From Paratinospora sagittata (lineage: Eukaryota > Streptophyta > Magnoliopsida > Ranunculales > Menispermaceae): 64,000 nt of DNA. The position numbers and the translations under genes are program-made. The first letter of the stretch is position 1, and the number at the start of each line of letters is the position of its first letter. The notes below the pieces were generated by a model. That model did not search any database. It was not told the origin of the DNA and saw only the letters and a program-made list of their open reading frames with translations. Positions 56,450 through 64,000 of this stretch are shown one piece after another. The stretch is from NCBI GenBank assembly GCA_035771175.1, contig CM069597.1, forward strand, positions 10,885,001 through 10,949,000, written 5' to 3'.

Positions 56450-56640
56450 AACGTGAGAAGCGCGCTTCTCCCAATCAGGTGGGCGCTTCTCACGTTTCCT
56501 GAAATTTTAATCTCTCTGCTTTTTCGCAAAGAGCGTGTTTTTCCCAATCTAGAGCGCGCTTCTCCCCTGCCCAGAAATCTACATTGTTTCTAGTCACAGA
56601 GAAGCGACTCCTCCCTTCTTGGGAGCGTGATCTTAAGCCC
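56450..56640 (-). promoter_or_regulatory. U3 palindromic array of Ty3-4
   Basis: GAGAAGCGCGCTTCTC at 56455-56470 is a perfect 16-base palindrome. Further units are GGGCGCTTCTCAC, AGAGCGTGTTTTTC, AGAGCGCGCTTCTC, GAGAAGCGACTCCTC and GGGAGCGTGATC. On the LTR strand a TTTTTAAA box (near 56441) follows immediately downstream. Confidence 0.7.
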
Positions 56641-56803
56641 ATTTTAGTGTTTTTCACCTATTTCTTCCCCCGATTGGTCTACCAATTAATTTTACACTAA
56701 CACATACACTTAACATCACGAAAGCATACCACATATACTCATAAATCACATTTTTCTAAAATAAATTTTAGGGTCTCACTTTATGAAATTGAGGATCGTT
56801 ACA

Positions 56804-57095
56804 ACCTCCCCAACTTAAGAAACAATTTCGTCCTCGAAATTTAGAGTTAGGAAGCATATCTCATTTCATAAACTCTGTAGAGTACTTCTTCATAAGATAA
56901 ATCAACATAATTTCAAGAGTACTACGTTCAACCAGGAACTTAAACATTTAAAACCAATGTACAGCCCGCTCTTAGGCCTCACTATTGTCACAGACTCACA
57001 TGCCATATATCATGTACTTTTAGGTCTATCCCTGAGTAAACCCTTATGTTCCCCCTTATCCTTTGGTGTTCCAAATGTTACTTGATGAAGTGCTA
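56804..57095 (-). pseudogene. pol: Ty3-4 extreme 3' end of pol and 3' leader
   Basis: Next to the LTR the minus strand has the CGAGGACGAAATTG motif. It then holds sequence alignable with the last codons of the Ty3-3 chromodomain end (the plus-strand string GTAGAGTACTTCTTCAT compared with CAGCAAAGTGCTCCATCAT). No frame is open. It is a very old remnant. Confidence 0.5.
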
Positions 57096-57210
57096 GAAGT
57101 GGTATGTTGAGATTCCAACTCCTTCCTCTTTAATAGAGGTATGTCGAACTTCAACTCTTTCCTTTTTATAGAAGTATGTTGAATTTCAACTCCTTCCTCT
57201 TTGTACACAT
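57096..57210 (+). repeat. 36-bp tandem repeat, left block
   Basis: Three units of the form AGGTATGTTGAATTTCAACTCCTTCCTCTT occur here. Each contains a small dyad (GTTGA...CAAC; GTTGAATTTCAAC is a perfect one). The same repeat occurs at 60335-60490. Confidence 0.7.
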
Positions 57211-57277
57211 CATTAAGGACATACATCATTGTAGTCATTAGTTATACAACAAAATATGAATATCCTAGTCTTGCGAC

Positions 57278-58430
57278 TGATAAGTTGAGTTTTAGTAGTT
57301 AGTTTGCATGTTAATTTGATAGACTTTTAGGTGCATTTGCTTAGTTTTTAGATATTTTTGCATGAATTGCATACTTAGTTGTTTTAGGTTCATTTAGCCT
57401 TTATCTTAGGCTTTTATAGGTTCTTATCATGAAAAAATTACATTTTAATACTTGTTAATATCATAGAAGTCGTATACTTTGAGTGGATTTCATTTTAGTT
57501 AATACTTTGATTAATTGCATAGAATTTACAATTGTTTATACTTTGTTTTGTAGGTAAACAAAGAGCCTAAAAGTGGGATGCAATGTGATTCAAAGGGTGA
57601 CAAGACCATGTCGAAGAAAAGTGCAAAACATGGACCAAAGAATCAAGTAAAAAGCCAAAAAATGGCTAAGTCCACACAAGAACCAAGAAGAAAAGAAGAA
57701 AAAGAAGAAAAAATGAGCGTTCTGAGCGCCGTGGCGCTACATAATGCGTTTTCTTTTGGTTTATTTTTGGACTTTTGTATATAATCTGAGTTTTAGGGTT
57801 GTTTAAAGGATTATCTTTCATGCTCGTAGATTAAGAATAGATTAGAATTAGGTTTAGGTTTTAAAAAGGGAGGCAAGAGAGAAGAGGAGGAAGCTTGAGT
57901 TGCAAGCACGGAAGAAGTTCAAGGAAGAAGAAGAAGAAGAAAATCTCCATTATCAGGGGGTTTTAACCTTTCATTTTCCATTTCTTGTTTTTTCCCAATG
58001 TTGTCTTCCTTTGTTTTCCATCTTTTCTATCATGTATCTTTGAATATGAATATGAGCTAAGTTCTTAATCTAGAGGTTGATTGATCTATGTTTTGTTTTA
58101 TGGAATGATTATTATACATGTGTTATTAAATAGTTTCTGTGTTTATTTATAATTTCAAATACTTAATTCTTTCAATTTGTTGGCCACTTGTTGAATGATT
58201 TTGGATTTGGTTTCTTACGCTCGAGAGAGGTGTTATCGAATTGAAAATTGAAAATTGTAACCTACGTTAGTAGTATCGAGTCGAGAGACCTACGAAAACC
58301 ATTGAAATTGCATAGAGTGGATTATAGATCTTAATGCATTCTTGACTTGTTGATTTATACTCGAGAGAGGGGATTAATATGTTAAGGATAGATATTCGAA
58401 TTGCGCTCGAGAGAGCGCTTTGGATGGGTT
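57278..58430 (+). mobile_element. Left arm: LTR in plus orientation
   Basis: Collinear with the reverse complement of 58832-59738, and in addition holds about 250 bp (57576-57826) that the right arm lacks; TGC at both ends suggests a deletion there in the right arm. It contains CTCGAGAGAG landmarks and a (GAA)n tract near 57920. It lacks the last 300 or so bases of the LTR. Confidence 0.8.
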
Positions 58431-58440
58431 CGAATCCATG

Positions 58441-58507
58441 GTTTATAGTGGTGAGTATTCCCGCCTGTCACGCGTGTGACCTGGGTTCGATTCCGGTAAC
58501 GACGCCA
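58441..58507 (+). tRNA. tRNA-Asp(GUC)-derived sequence with CCA (reverse-transcribed primer, pseudogene)
   Basis: From TATAGTGGT through CCCGCCTGTCACGCG (anticodon GTC 58467-58469) and GGTTCGATTCC (58484-58494) to ACGCCA (58502-58507) this follows plant tRNA-Asp. Differences are mostly transitions, plus one base lost in the T stem. The first 8-10 tRNA bases are replaced. It ends in CCA, which nuclear tRNA genes do not encode, and it is joined six bases from an LTR end. It therefore derives from a mature primer tRNA rather than from a gene. Confidence 0.75.
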
Positions 58508-58513
58508 AAAACT

Positions 58514-59738
58514 TGATCGTAAATATTTTTTATCGCAAGTGTACAATTGTCAAGTAATAATATAAACCAACGGTGAGTCGGGTATCGTCCTCATGGATAA
58601 TGAATTTTACTAAAATGGGAGAAAATTGAATTAAAATTGAATTAAAATGGGAGAAAAACCAATGAATGAAAGTCCTAAAAATTGATATAAACCAAAAGTA
58701 ACACTAATCAAAGAAAATTGAATTAAAATGGGAGAAAAACCAATGAATGAAAGTCCTAAAAATTGATTTCACTATGTTCTATCTTATGAATTTTCAAAAG
58801 GTTATGTTATTGAATTAATTGTTGGAATTCATAAACCATCCAAATCCCGTTCTCGAGCGTAATTCGAATATCTATCCTTAACATATTAATCCCCTCTCTC
58901 GAGTGCAAATCAACAAGTCAAGAATGCATTAAAATCTATGATCCACTTTATGCAATTTCAAAGGTTTTCGTAGGTCTCTTGACTCGATACTACTAACGTA
59001 GGTTACAATTTTCAATTTTCAATTCGATAACACCTCTCTCGAGCGTAAGAAACCAAATCCAAAATCATTCAACAAGTGGCCAACAAATTGAAAGCATTAA
59101 GTATTTGAAATTATAAATAAACCCAGAAACTATTTAATAACACATGTATAATAATCATTCCATAAAACAAAACATAGATCAATCAACCTCTAGATTAAGA
59201 ACTTAGCTCATATTCATATTCAAAGATTCATGATAGAAAAGATGGAAAACAAAGGAAGACAACATTGAAAAAAACAAGAAATGGAAAATGAAAGGTTAAA
59301 ACCCCCTGATAATGGAGATTTTCTTCTTCTTCTTCCTTGAACTTCTTCCTTGCTTGCAACCCAAGCTTCCTCCTCTTCTCTCTTGCCTCCCTTTTTAAAA
59401 CCTAAACCTAATTCTAATTTATTCTTAATCTACTAGCACCCACTTTTAGGCCCTTTGTTTACTTACAAAACAAAGTATAAATAATTGTAAATTCTATGCA
59501 ATTAATCAAAGTATCAACTAAAATGAAATGCACTTAAAGTATATGACTTCTATGATATTAACAAGTATTAAAATGCCATTTATTCATGATAAGAACCTAT
59601 AAAAGCCTAAGATAAAGCCTAAATGAACCTAAAACAACTAAGTATGAAATTCAAGCAAAAATATCTAAAAACTAAGCAAATGCACCTAAAAGTCTATCAA
59701 ATTAACATGCAAACTAACTACTAAAACTCAACTTATCA
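58514..59738 (-). mobile_element. Right arm: LTR in minus orientation, next to the PBS
   Basis: The 1225-bp minus strand runs from TGATAAGTTGAG to ATTTACGATCA, followed after AGTTTT by TGGCGTCGTTACC, which is the tRNA-Asp primer site (canonical TGGCGCCGTTGCC with two transitions). A block of about 50 bp is repeated at about 58639 and 58722 (GGGAGAAAAACCAATGAATG in both). Confidence 0.8.
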
Positions 59739-59743
59739 GTGAC

Positions 59744-60215
59744 TCATCCGAAAATCCAACCTTAGTGCAATTCTAAAAATCCAGGCCCGTTATGTTGGAT
59801 CCAATAGCTATATTAAGGAAAGTACTCCATCTGAGTATTTCTGAATTTCAAACATTCATAATTGTGGAAATTAAGATTGAATAGTCTATTTAAGGAACAT
59901 GAATCCTACATCATGTCCTTTCTGGGGTGAGACCTTCCACACACATGATCTCCCACATCAACTCTATGGCTCTCTGCCGATTATCGTCGTAACTTTTTTA
60001 TTTGTCTTGGTGCTTTCAAATTTCGTCTGATTTGTTTGAATCATCTTTGTGTGTTCTTGTACAAGCTCTGGTCCTATCATCAAGGTATCTCCTATCTCCG
60101 TCCAATACATCAAAGATCTACATGGCTTATCATACAAGGCCTCCAAGGAGTCATACCCATACTGGACTAGTAATCATTATTGTAAGCAAATTCTCACACA
60201 AGTGGCATCATGCCC
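59744..60215 (-). pseudogene. pol: Ty3-4 integrase C-terminal fragment
   Basis: On the minus strand 60146-59964 reads EALYDKPCRSLMYWTEIGD and IGPELVQEHTKMIQ, the region after the integrase core in Ty3-3 ([19 protein letters not shown]). Downstream sequence decays. Integrase resumes beyond 61975, so 60216 to about 61970 is an insertion. Confidence 0.75.
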
Positions 60216-60334
60216 ATGCTGAGATCAAGAATTTCAAACACCAAGACTATAGTCATATACTTCCATTCTCATTCTTAGGAGATCCTTATCCTTTGATTTT
60301 CTTTCTAAATGCTACTGTGTGAAGCCCCATAAGA

Positions 60335-60490
60335 GGTATATCGAAGTGTTAGCTCATTCATCTCTAGTAGAGGTATGTCAAAATATTGACTCCATCCTCC
60401 CCAATCGAGGTATGCCGACACATCGACTCCGTCCTCTCTGATGGAGGTATGTCGAAATATCGACTCGTTCCTCCTGAACATGTACTGAGG
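60335..60490 (+). repeat. 37-bp tandem repeat, right block
   Basis: Four units start at about 60335, 60372, 60409 and 60446: GAGGTATGTCGAAATATCGACTC plus a CTCC-rich part. The inner dyad varies with both arms changing together (GTCGA/TCGAC, GTCAA/TTGAC). An open frame on the minus strand here is only a product of the repeat. Confidence 0.75.
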
Positions 60491-60917
60491 GACAATCATT
60501 TGGTAGACATTAAATAGTAATAAATGTTATCTCAAGGAACCCCATGATGTGAATGTTTCGATGATTCCAAACTACTCAATTGAGTATCTAATGATCTTGT
60601 TAAGTGTTTTAGAAATATCAGGAATCAAGATCAAAGAGTTGAGCTTACAAGATGATTAATTAATCAAGATCAAAGCTTTGAGTTTTGAGCACTTAGAATG
60701 TAAAACTTTTGCTCAAATAACTCCCAACAAGAATTACAAAATATGCATAATTGCATGGTTTAATTGATTTGATTTCGAGGTATTTTTTGTTGATTTTATC
60801 AATCACTCAATGAATTTTCAATGTTTGATTTGATTCAAAACACCGAGTGTTTAATCCTGTTTAATCGAGCTTTAAAATGTTGAAAAATGTCAAAATAATT
60901 TTTAAATGTCCATCAGG

Positions 60918-61375
60918 ACGTTGATGCCTGAATTAGGACGCTATTGTCTTAGCAACGCCCTCCTGTACTTGGTAAGTTAGGACGCTAACGACACATTAGG
61001 ATGCTAATAAGGTTCTAGGTTGAAAATGTTCTTAACTATTAGGACGCTTACGTATTGAGTAGCGCCCTCATTAATTCAACCAAATGAACTTATCAGGATG
61101 CTGATTCAATATCAACACACTGATTGTTAAACACCTAAGGATGCTGATTGTTTTATGATTTTTAAGTCTTTTTAACATTAGGAAACTTACGTTCCAATAG
61201 CGCCCTTACAATTCAAAATGTCTTTAGTAAGTCAGGAGGCTTACGTTCTAGTAGTGCTCTTACTTCATAGTTCAGTAGGAAGCTCACGTTGCACGAGCGC
61301 CCTCAAAGAACAAAATGACAAAAGTTGGTATTATGTGTCAGGACGCAAATTGAATATTAGGCCGCTAATCCAACA
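60918..61375 (+). promoter_or_regulatory. U3 dyad array (AGGACGCTNACG ... AGCGCCCTC)
   Basis: About eight left half-units (AGGACGCT, AGGATGCT, AGGAAGCT, AGGAGGCT) and five right half-units (AACGCCCTC, AGCGCCCTC, AGCGCCCTT, AGTGCTCTT) alternate. For example AGGACGCTTACG is paired with AGTAGCGCCCT a few bases on. The TATA box follows about 220 bases downstream. Confidence 0.6.
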
Positions 61376-61598
61376 CTGACTTATGTTCTGAAAAAGCATT
61401 TGTCAACCTGATTGCTGACAATTCAGGTGCATGAATCGTGTTCACCAAGACTTTTCTCATTCATGCTATCTGAATTGTATCAAAACTATTTCTTAAGAAC
61501 CAAACTTACCATTTTTATGAAAGATTAAAGTCATTGTGAGCAAACGTTCATATTTGAAATGCAAATCAAGTGCTCAAATGCTTTATCTCAACTAAGTC

Positions 61599-61606
61599 TA
61601 TATATA
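61599..61606 (+). promoter_or_regulatory. TATA box of the Sirevirus-type LTR
   Basis: TATATATA in AAGTCTATATATACC, downstream of the dyad array. Confidence 0.55.
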
Positions 61607-61974
61607 CCAGTACTTAGATTCAAAACGCAACACCGAAAATTCTCGAGCCATTACTTTTGAAAGTTAGTCGAATTTTCAAATCGCTTTTCAAAATTAAATC
61701 ATTTTTCAAAGTGTTGTCTTTGAAACAAGCTTCATTCAAAAGATTTTCATATTGAGCTTACACAAAACTGAGTCAGCCACAATACATTTCAAGGCCTATA
61801 TACCAACCCTGTGTATTTAATAATATCCTTTGGCACAAATAACAATAATTCCATACTTTCAAATCAACAAGTTGGAGATCTATAAGTCTTACTATAAAAC
61901 CTTTAGAGTGCCATCATTATACTATTATAATAGTTGTTTATACATACAAGTTTACACATAAAATAATCGTTCCA

Positions 61975-64000
61975 ACTTTTACCAAAATTCAAGCATGCCA
62001 GACCCGAGCATGCTCGCAAGCATCAAAGTCACTCTCTCAGTTTGTCAGCCAGTCTGAGAATAAAATATCACACTGAGAAGGAGATGAGTACCAAATCGAG
62101 TCTGCATCATATATCAGATCTCGACAAAATCTTCGGATCTTAATCCGACATAACAAATATATGAGTACTCCCATAAAATCTCCCTATCTCACACATATAC
62201 AATCTGCTCAGTCTATCAATAGAATTATGGTGTTCATTGGAAGAATACATAGACTTATCAGTCCATCAATGATCATCCAGATGGTATCATATCTACCCAT
62301 AACCCATAAGATACCATTTGAATCCCATCTTCCTTTAACACAATCCATATTACTAAGTCCATAATCTTTCATACTGATATCATACTCGTCTCATCATAAA
62401 TTTTACTCTGAATATGAGTATCAATCAGCTGAACATGCATCCGAGAACAAATATCAACACATGGAGTAATAGAGAGTACACTCATACCTATAACTCTCAC
62501 TCACAAACAATCTCCATTTATGGCTAACTGATAGTCACTACTCCAGATTCAGCCTGTTTCCTGCTCAATGCCTCAGCAACATATTGGCCTTTCTCAGCAA
62601 CAAATATCAACATACCTCATATTCAGTTTCTTTCCGTTCAAATAATTACTTCAGACTCTTAAAATCTTAAGATAGTTTGACCTTTTTATTATAGAGGCAA
62701 TGCTCTCATCAATTCAAAATAACTACCAACTAATTCTTATTCAGTCTCAGGATAGTTATTCTTGTGCACTACCAAATATCTAGAGACACAAGTAATTAAC
62801 CTATCATTTTGTATCAATGCACAACCTAGATCTAGACGTGATATTCATCAATCACAATTACTTCCAGGTTCTGGAAATAGTAATAACATTTAATACTATG
62901 AGAGCTTTCCCATGCACAATGGTCCACACATTATATAGTATTCATTTGGTTTAGTTTTCGTGAGTGGAACAGATAGCTTCAAGGATCTTTCCACGCACTT
63001 TTTATAACATTCAACTAATACCAAAGAACTTCTTATTTCCATCATTGAAATCAGTTTTAACAGTTCTATGATCACATTGACCATCCCAGTATCATTAAAG
63101 GTATTATTTAAACTAGTCACGTGATCCAAAAATTCTCATCTCAATTATATTCAAAACTCATATTCACCGAGCTTGGCACTCAATCAGTGCTCTCTCAGCG
63201 ACTACAAGATAATTCTGAGGTGCTATTCATGCTCCTCTCATTTCTTGGGACAATTGTATATATCATCATCAAAGACTATGTAATGACCAAGATATGGTTA
63301 TATACCCACTGCATCAATCTTATAAACGTGATTGACACATTAATCAAGGTTACCAAAATTTCCATAATATCCATATCTTGTCTTAAAATAGTTTGCATTA
63401 CTTCCTTTTCTCGAATTTTTAACTAATGGTGCCTAGATCTCAAAATGATCTTAAAGAAAATTTGGCTCCATTTAGTTAATTGAATTCGACCATCTATCCA
63501 TGGTAAAGGATATTCATTCTTTGTTGTTACCCCGCTCAGTTAACAGTAATTCATACTTAAACATATTTCACTATACCTTCTTTCCATATTATCACAAATG
63601 CTCTCCAAGGTGGCATGTCAAGGATAATAAATCTTTTTTTCATTAACACATTTACCTACACCTTAAATTCTCATAATTCCTTATGTGCTCTTTATATGAA
63701 GAAATGGAGATACATGTTATACTGAGATCAGTTTTATATGCTATCAATCTCCTGTCCAGGTGGAAATTTTAATAATTCATCAGATAATACTTCAACATAC
63801 CAGCTCACCACAGGAATTTTAATCAACTTCATGCATTATTGTGTTACTCTAAATGACTTTGTACTAGCCATATTCTCCATGTCCTCGTCAATAACTATCT
63901 TATCTTAGATATAAGATTTTGAGGGTATAAATTCCTCGAGATTCAAAATGAGAATTTTTCACTTATTCAAAATATTACTTCTTTTCGAAGAGACGCTCCA
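61975..64000 (-). pseudogene. pol: Ty3-4 pol remnant (integrase to protease side), to the window end
   Basis: The minus strand is alignable piecewise with Ty3-2 and Ty3-3. Integrase core surroundings lie near 62030-62260 (plus ACTCTCTCAGTTTG and CAATCTGCTCAGTCTAT as in Ty3-2 at 9425 and 9590). RNase H lies near 62560-62900 (CCTGCTCAATGCCTCAGC; CATATTCAGTTTCTTTCCG). RT lies near 63120-63620, and the linker to the protease beyond. No frame is open for long and catalytic residues cannot be read with certainty. This is the oldest coding sequence in the window. Confidence 0.65.

Larger units (their letters stand above)
53245..56803 (-). mobile_element. Ty3-4 3' LTR, interrupted by a solo LTR
   Basis: On the minus strand it starts TGTAACGATCC at 56803 and runs left to about 53245. 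The GGTCCTTTAG and GGGCACCGTTGGCTTACTC region (53640-53680) corresponds to the same motif in the Ty3-3 LTR. Without the insert (54787-56166 plus one TSD) about 2.17 kb remain. The left end abuts the Sire-2 LTR and may be truncated. Confidence 0.7.
57278..59738. mobile_element. Palindromic insertion: LTR - tRNA-Asp copy - inverted LTR
   Basis: Two LTRs of one family lie head to head, starting TGATAAGTTGAG at 57278 (+) and at 59738 (-), with a tRNA-Asp-derived sequence between them. The flanks are GCGAC (57273-57277) and GTGAC (59739-59743), a 5-bp TSD with one CpG-type transition, and the interrupted Ty3-4 sequence continues on both sides. The unit therefore integrated once as a whole. It has no internal coding region. 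Confidence 0.8.
60525..61940 (+). mobile_element. Sirevirus-type LTR, 3' end missing
   Basis: Starts TGTTATCTCAAGGAACC and shares CCCATGATG and TTTCGATGATTCCAAAC with the LTR starts at 41530 and 42153. A dyad array (60918-61375) is followed by TATATATA (61599-61606) and a leader. The typical CACCCCC...CCAACA end is absent. The right boundary is approximate, lying before integrase sequence resumes near 61975. Confidence 0.65.

Noticed and set aside
58441..58507. Functional tRNA-Asp gene
   Set aside because: The 5' end of the tRNA is missing, stems carry mismatches, a base is lost from the T stem, and the CCA is encoded next to an LTR end. It is a reverse-transcribed primer copy.
60305..60499. 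Minus-strand open frame with repeated residues
   Set aside because: Produced by the 37-bp tandem repeat.
60520..61945. TSD around the Sirevirus-type LTR piece (TAAA on both sides)
   Set aside because: Only four AT-only bases match, and the LTR lacks its normal 3' end, so the match is probably chance.
63121..63426. Plus-strand open frame near the window end
   Set aside because: The minus strand aligns with RT-region sequence of Ty3-2 and Ty3-3; the plus-strand frame is incidental.

Overview
This is plant nuclear DNA, most likely from a eudicot, and it consists almost entirely of nested LTR retrotransposons. I found no intact host gene. The evidence is Ty3/gypsy polyproteins of chromovirus (Tekay/Del-like) type, Ty1/copia elements with Sirevirus hallmarks, primer sites for plant tRNA-iMet and tRNA-Asp, 5-bp target-site duplications, and coding frames broken mostly by C-to-T or G-to-A stops, as expected of methylated heterochromatin. 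All element names below are local labels.

Layout: (1) 1-1886 is the 3' tail and 3' LTR of a Ty3 element (Ty3-1a). It is followed by an unidentified coding remnant (1888-2223) and a degenerate repeat. (2) 3005-8507 is a second, decayed copy (Ty3-1b, +) with gag, PR, RT, RH, IN and chromodomain; its 3' LTR was cut down by a deletion. (3) 8508-26043 is Ty3-2 (-), split inside RNase H by a complete Ty3-3a (+, 10325-20636, TSD CAAGC). (4) A sister copy, Ty3-3b (-, 26179-36765, TSD CTAAG), sits inside the 5' LTR of a Sirevirus-like copia element, Sire-1 (internal region 37146-41529). (5) 41530-45759 is a patchwork of LTR pieces in both orientations, leading into Sire-2 (PBS 45762; 3' LTR 50919-53244). 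Sire-2 has lost IN, RT and RH but keeps a large 3' accessory (env-like position) reading frame. (6) 53245 to the window end is a decayed Ty3-4 (-). It is interrupted by a solo LTR with TSD GAGCA (54787-56166), by a 2.46-kb palindrome of two inverted LTRs around a tRNA-Asp copy (57278-59738), and by a Sirevirus LTR piece (60525 to about 61940).

Six signals stand out. First, LTRs of unrelated families (several Ty3 and several copia) carry arrays of short dyad-symmetric, often AGCGC-centred repeats just upstream of the presumed TATA box. Second, the LTR / tRNA-Asp / inverted-LTR palindrome appears to have integrated as one unit. Third, the Sire-2 LTR has a row of 25-nt hairpins at about 36-nt spacing whose stems show compensatory changes. 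Fourth, a promoter-like palindromic repeat cluster lies upstream of the Sire-2 accessory ORF. Fifth, both Ty3-3 copies share an in-frame UAG in gag and a D-V-G protease site. Sixth, the two Ty3-3 copies form a 10-kb inverted repeat.

Coordinates of element ends with TG/CA termini, PBS and TSD are firm. Boundaries inside 41.5-45.2 kb and after 56.8 kb are approximate. All homology calls were made by reading the sequence; no searches were run.
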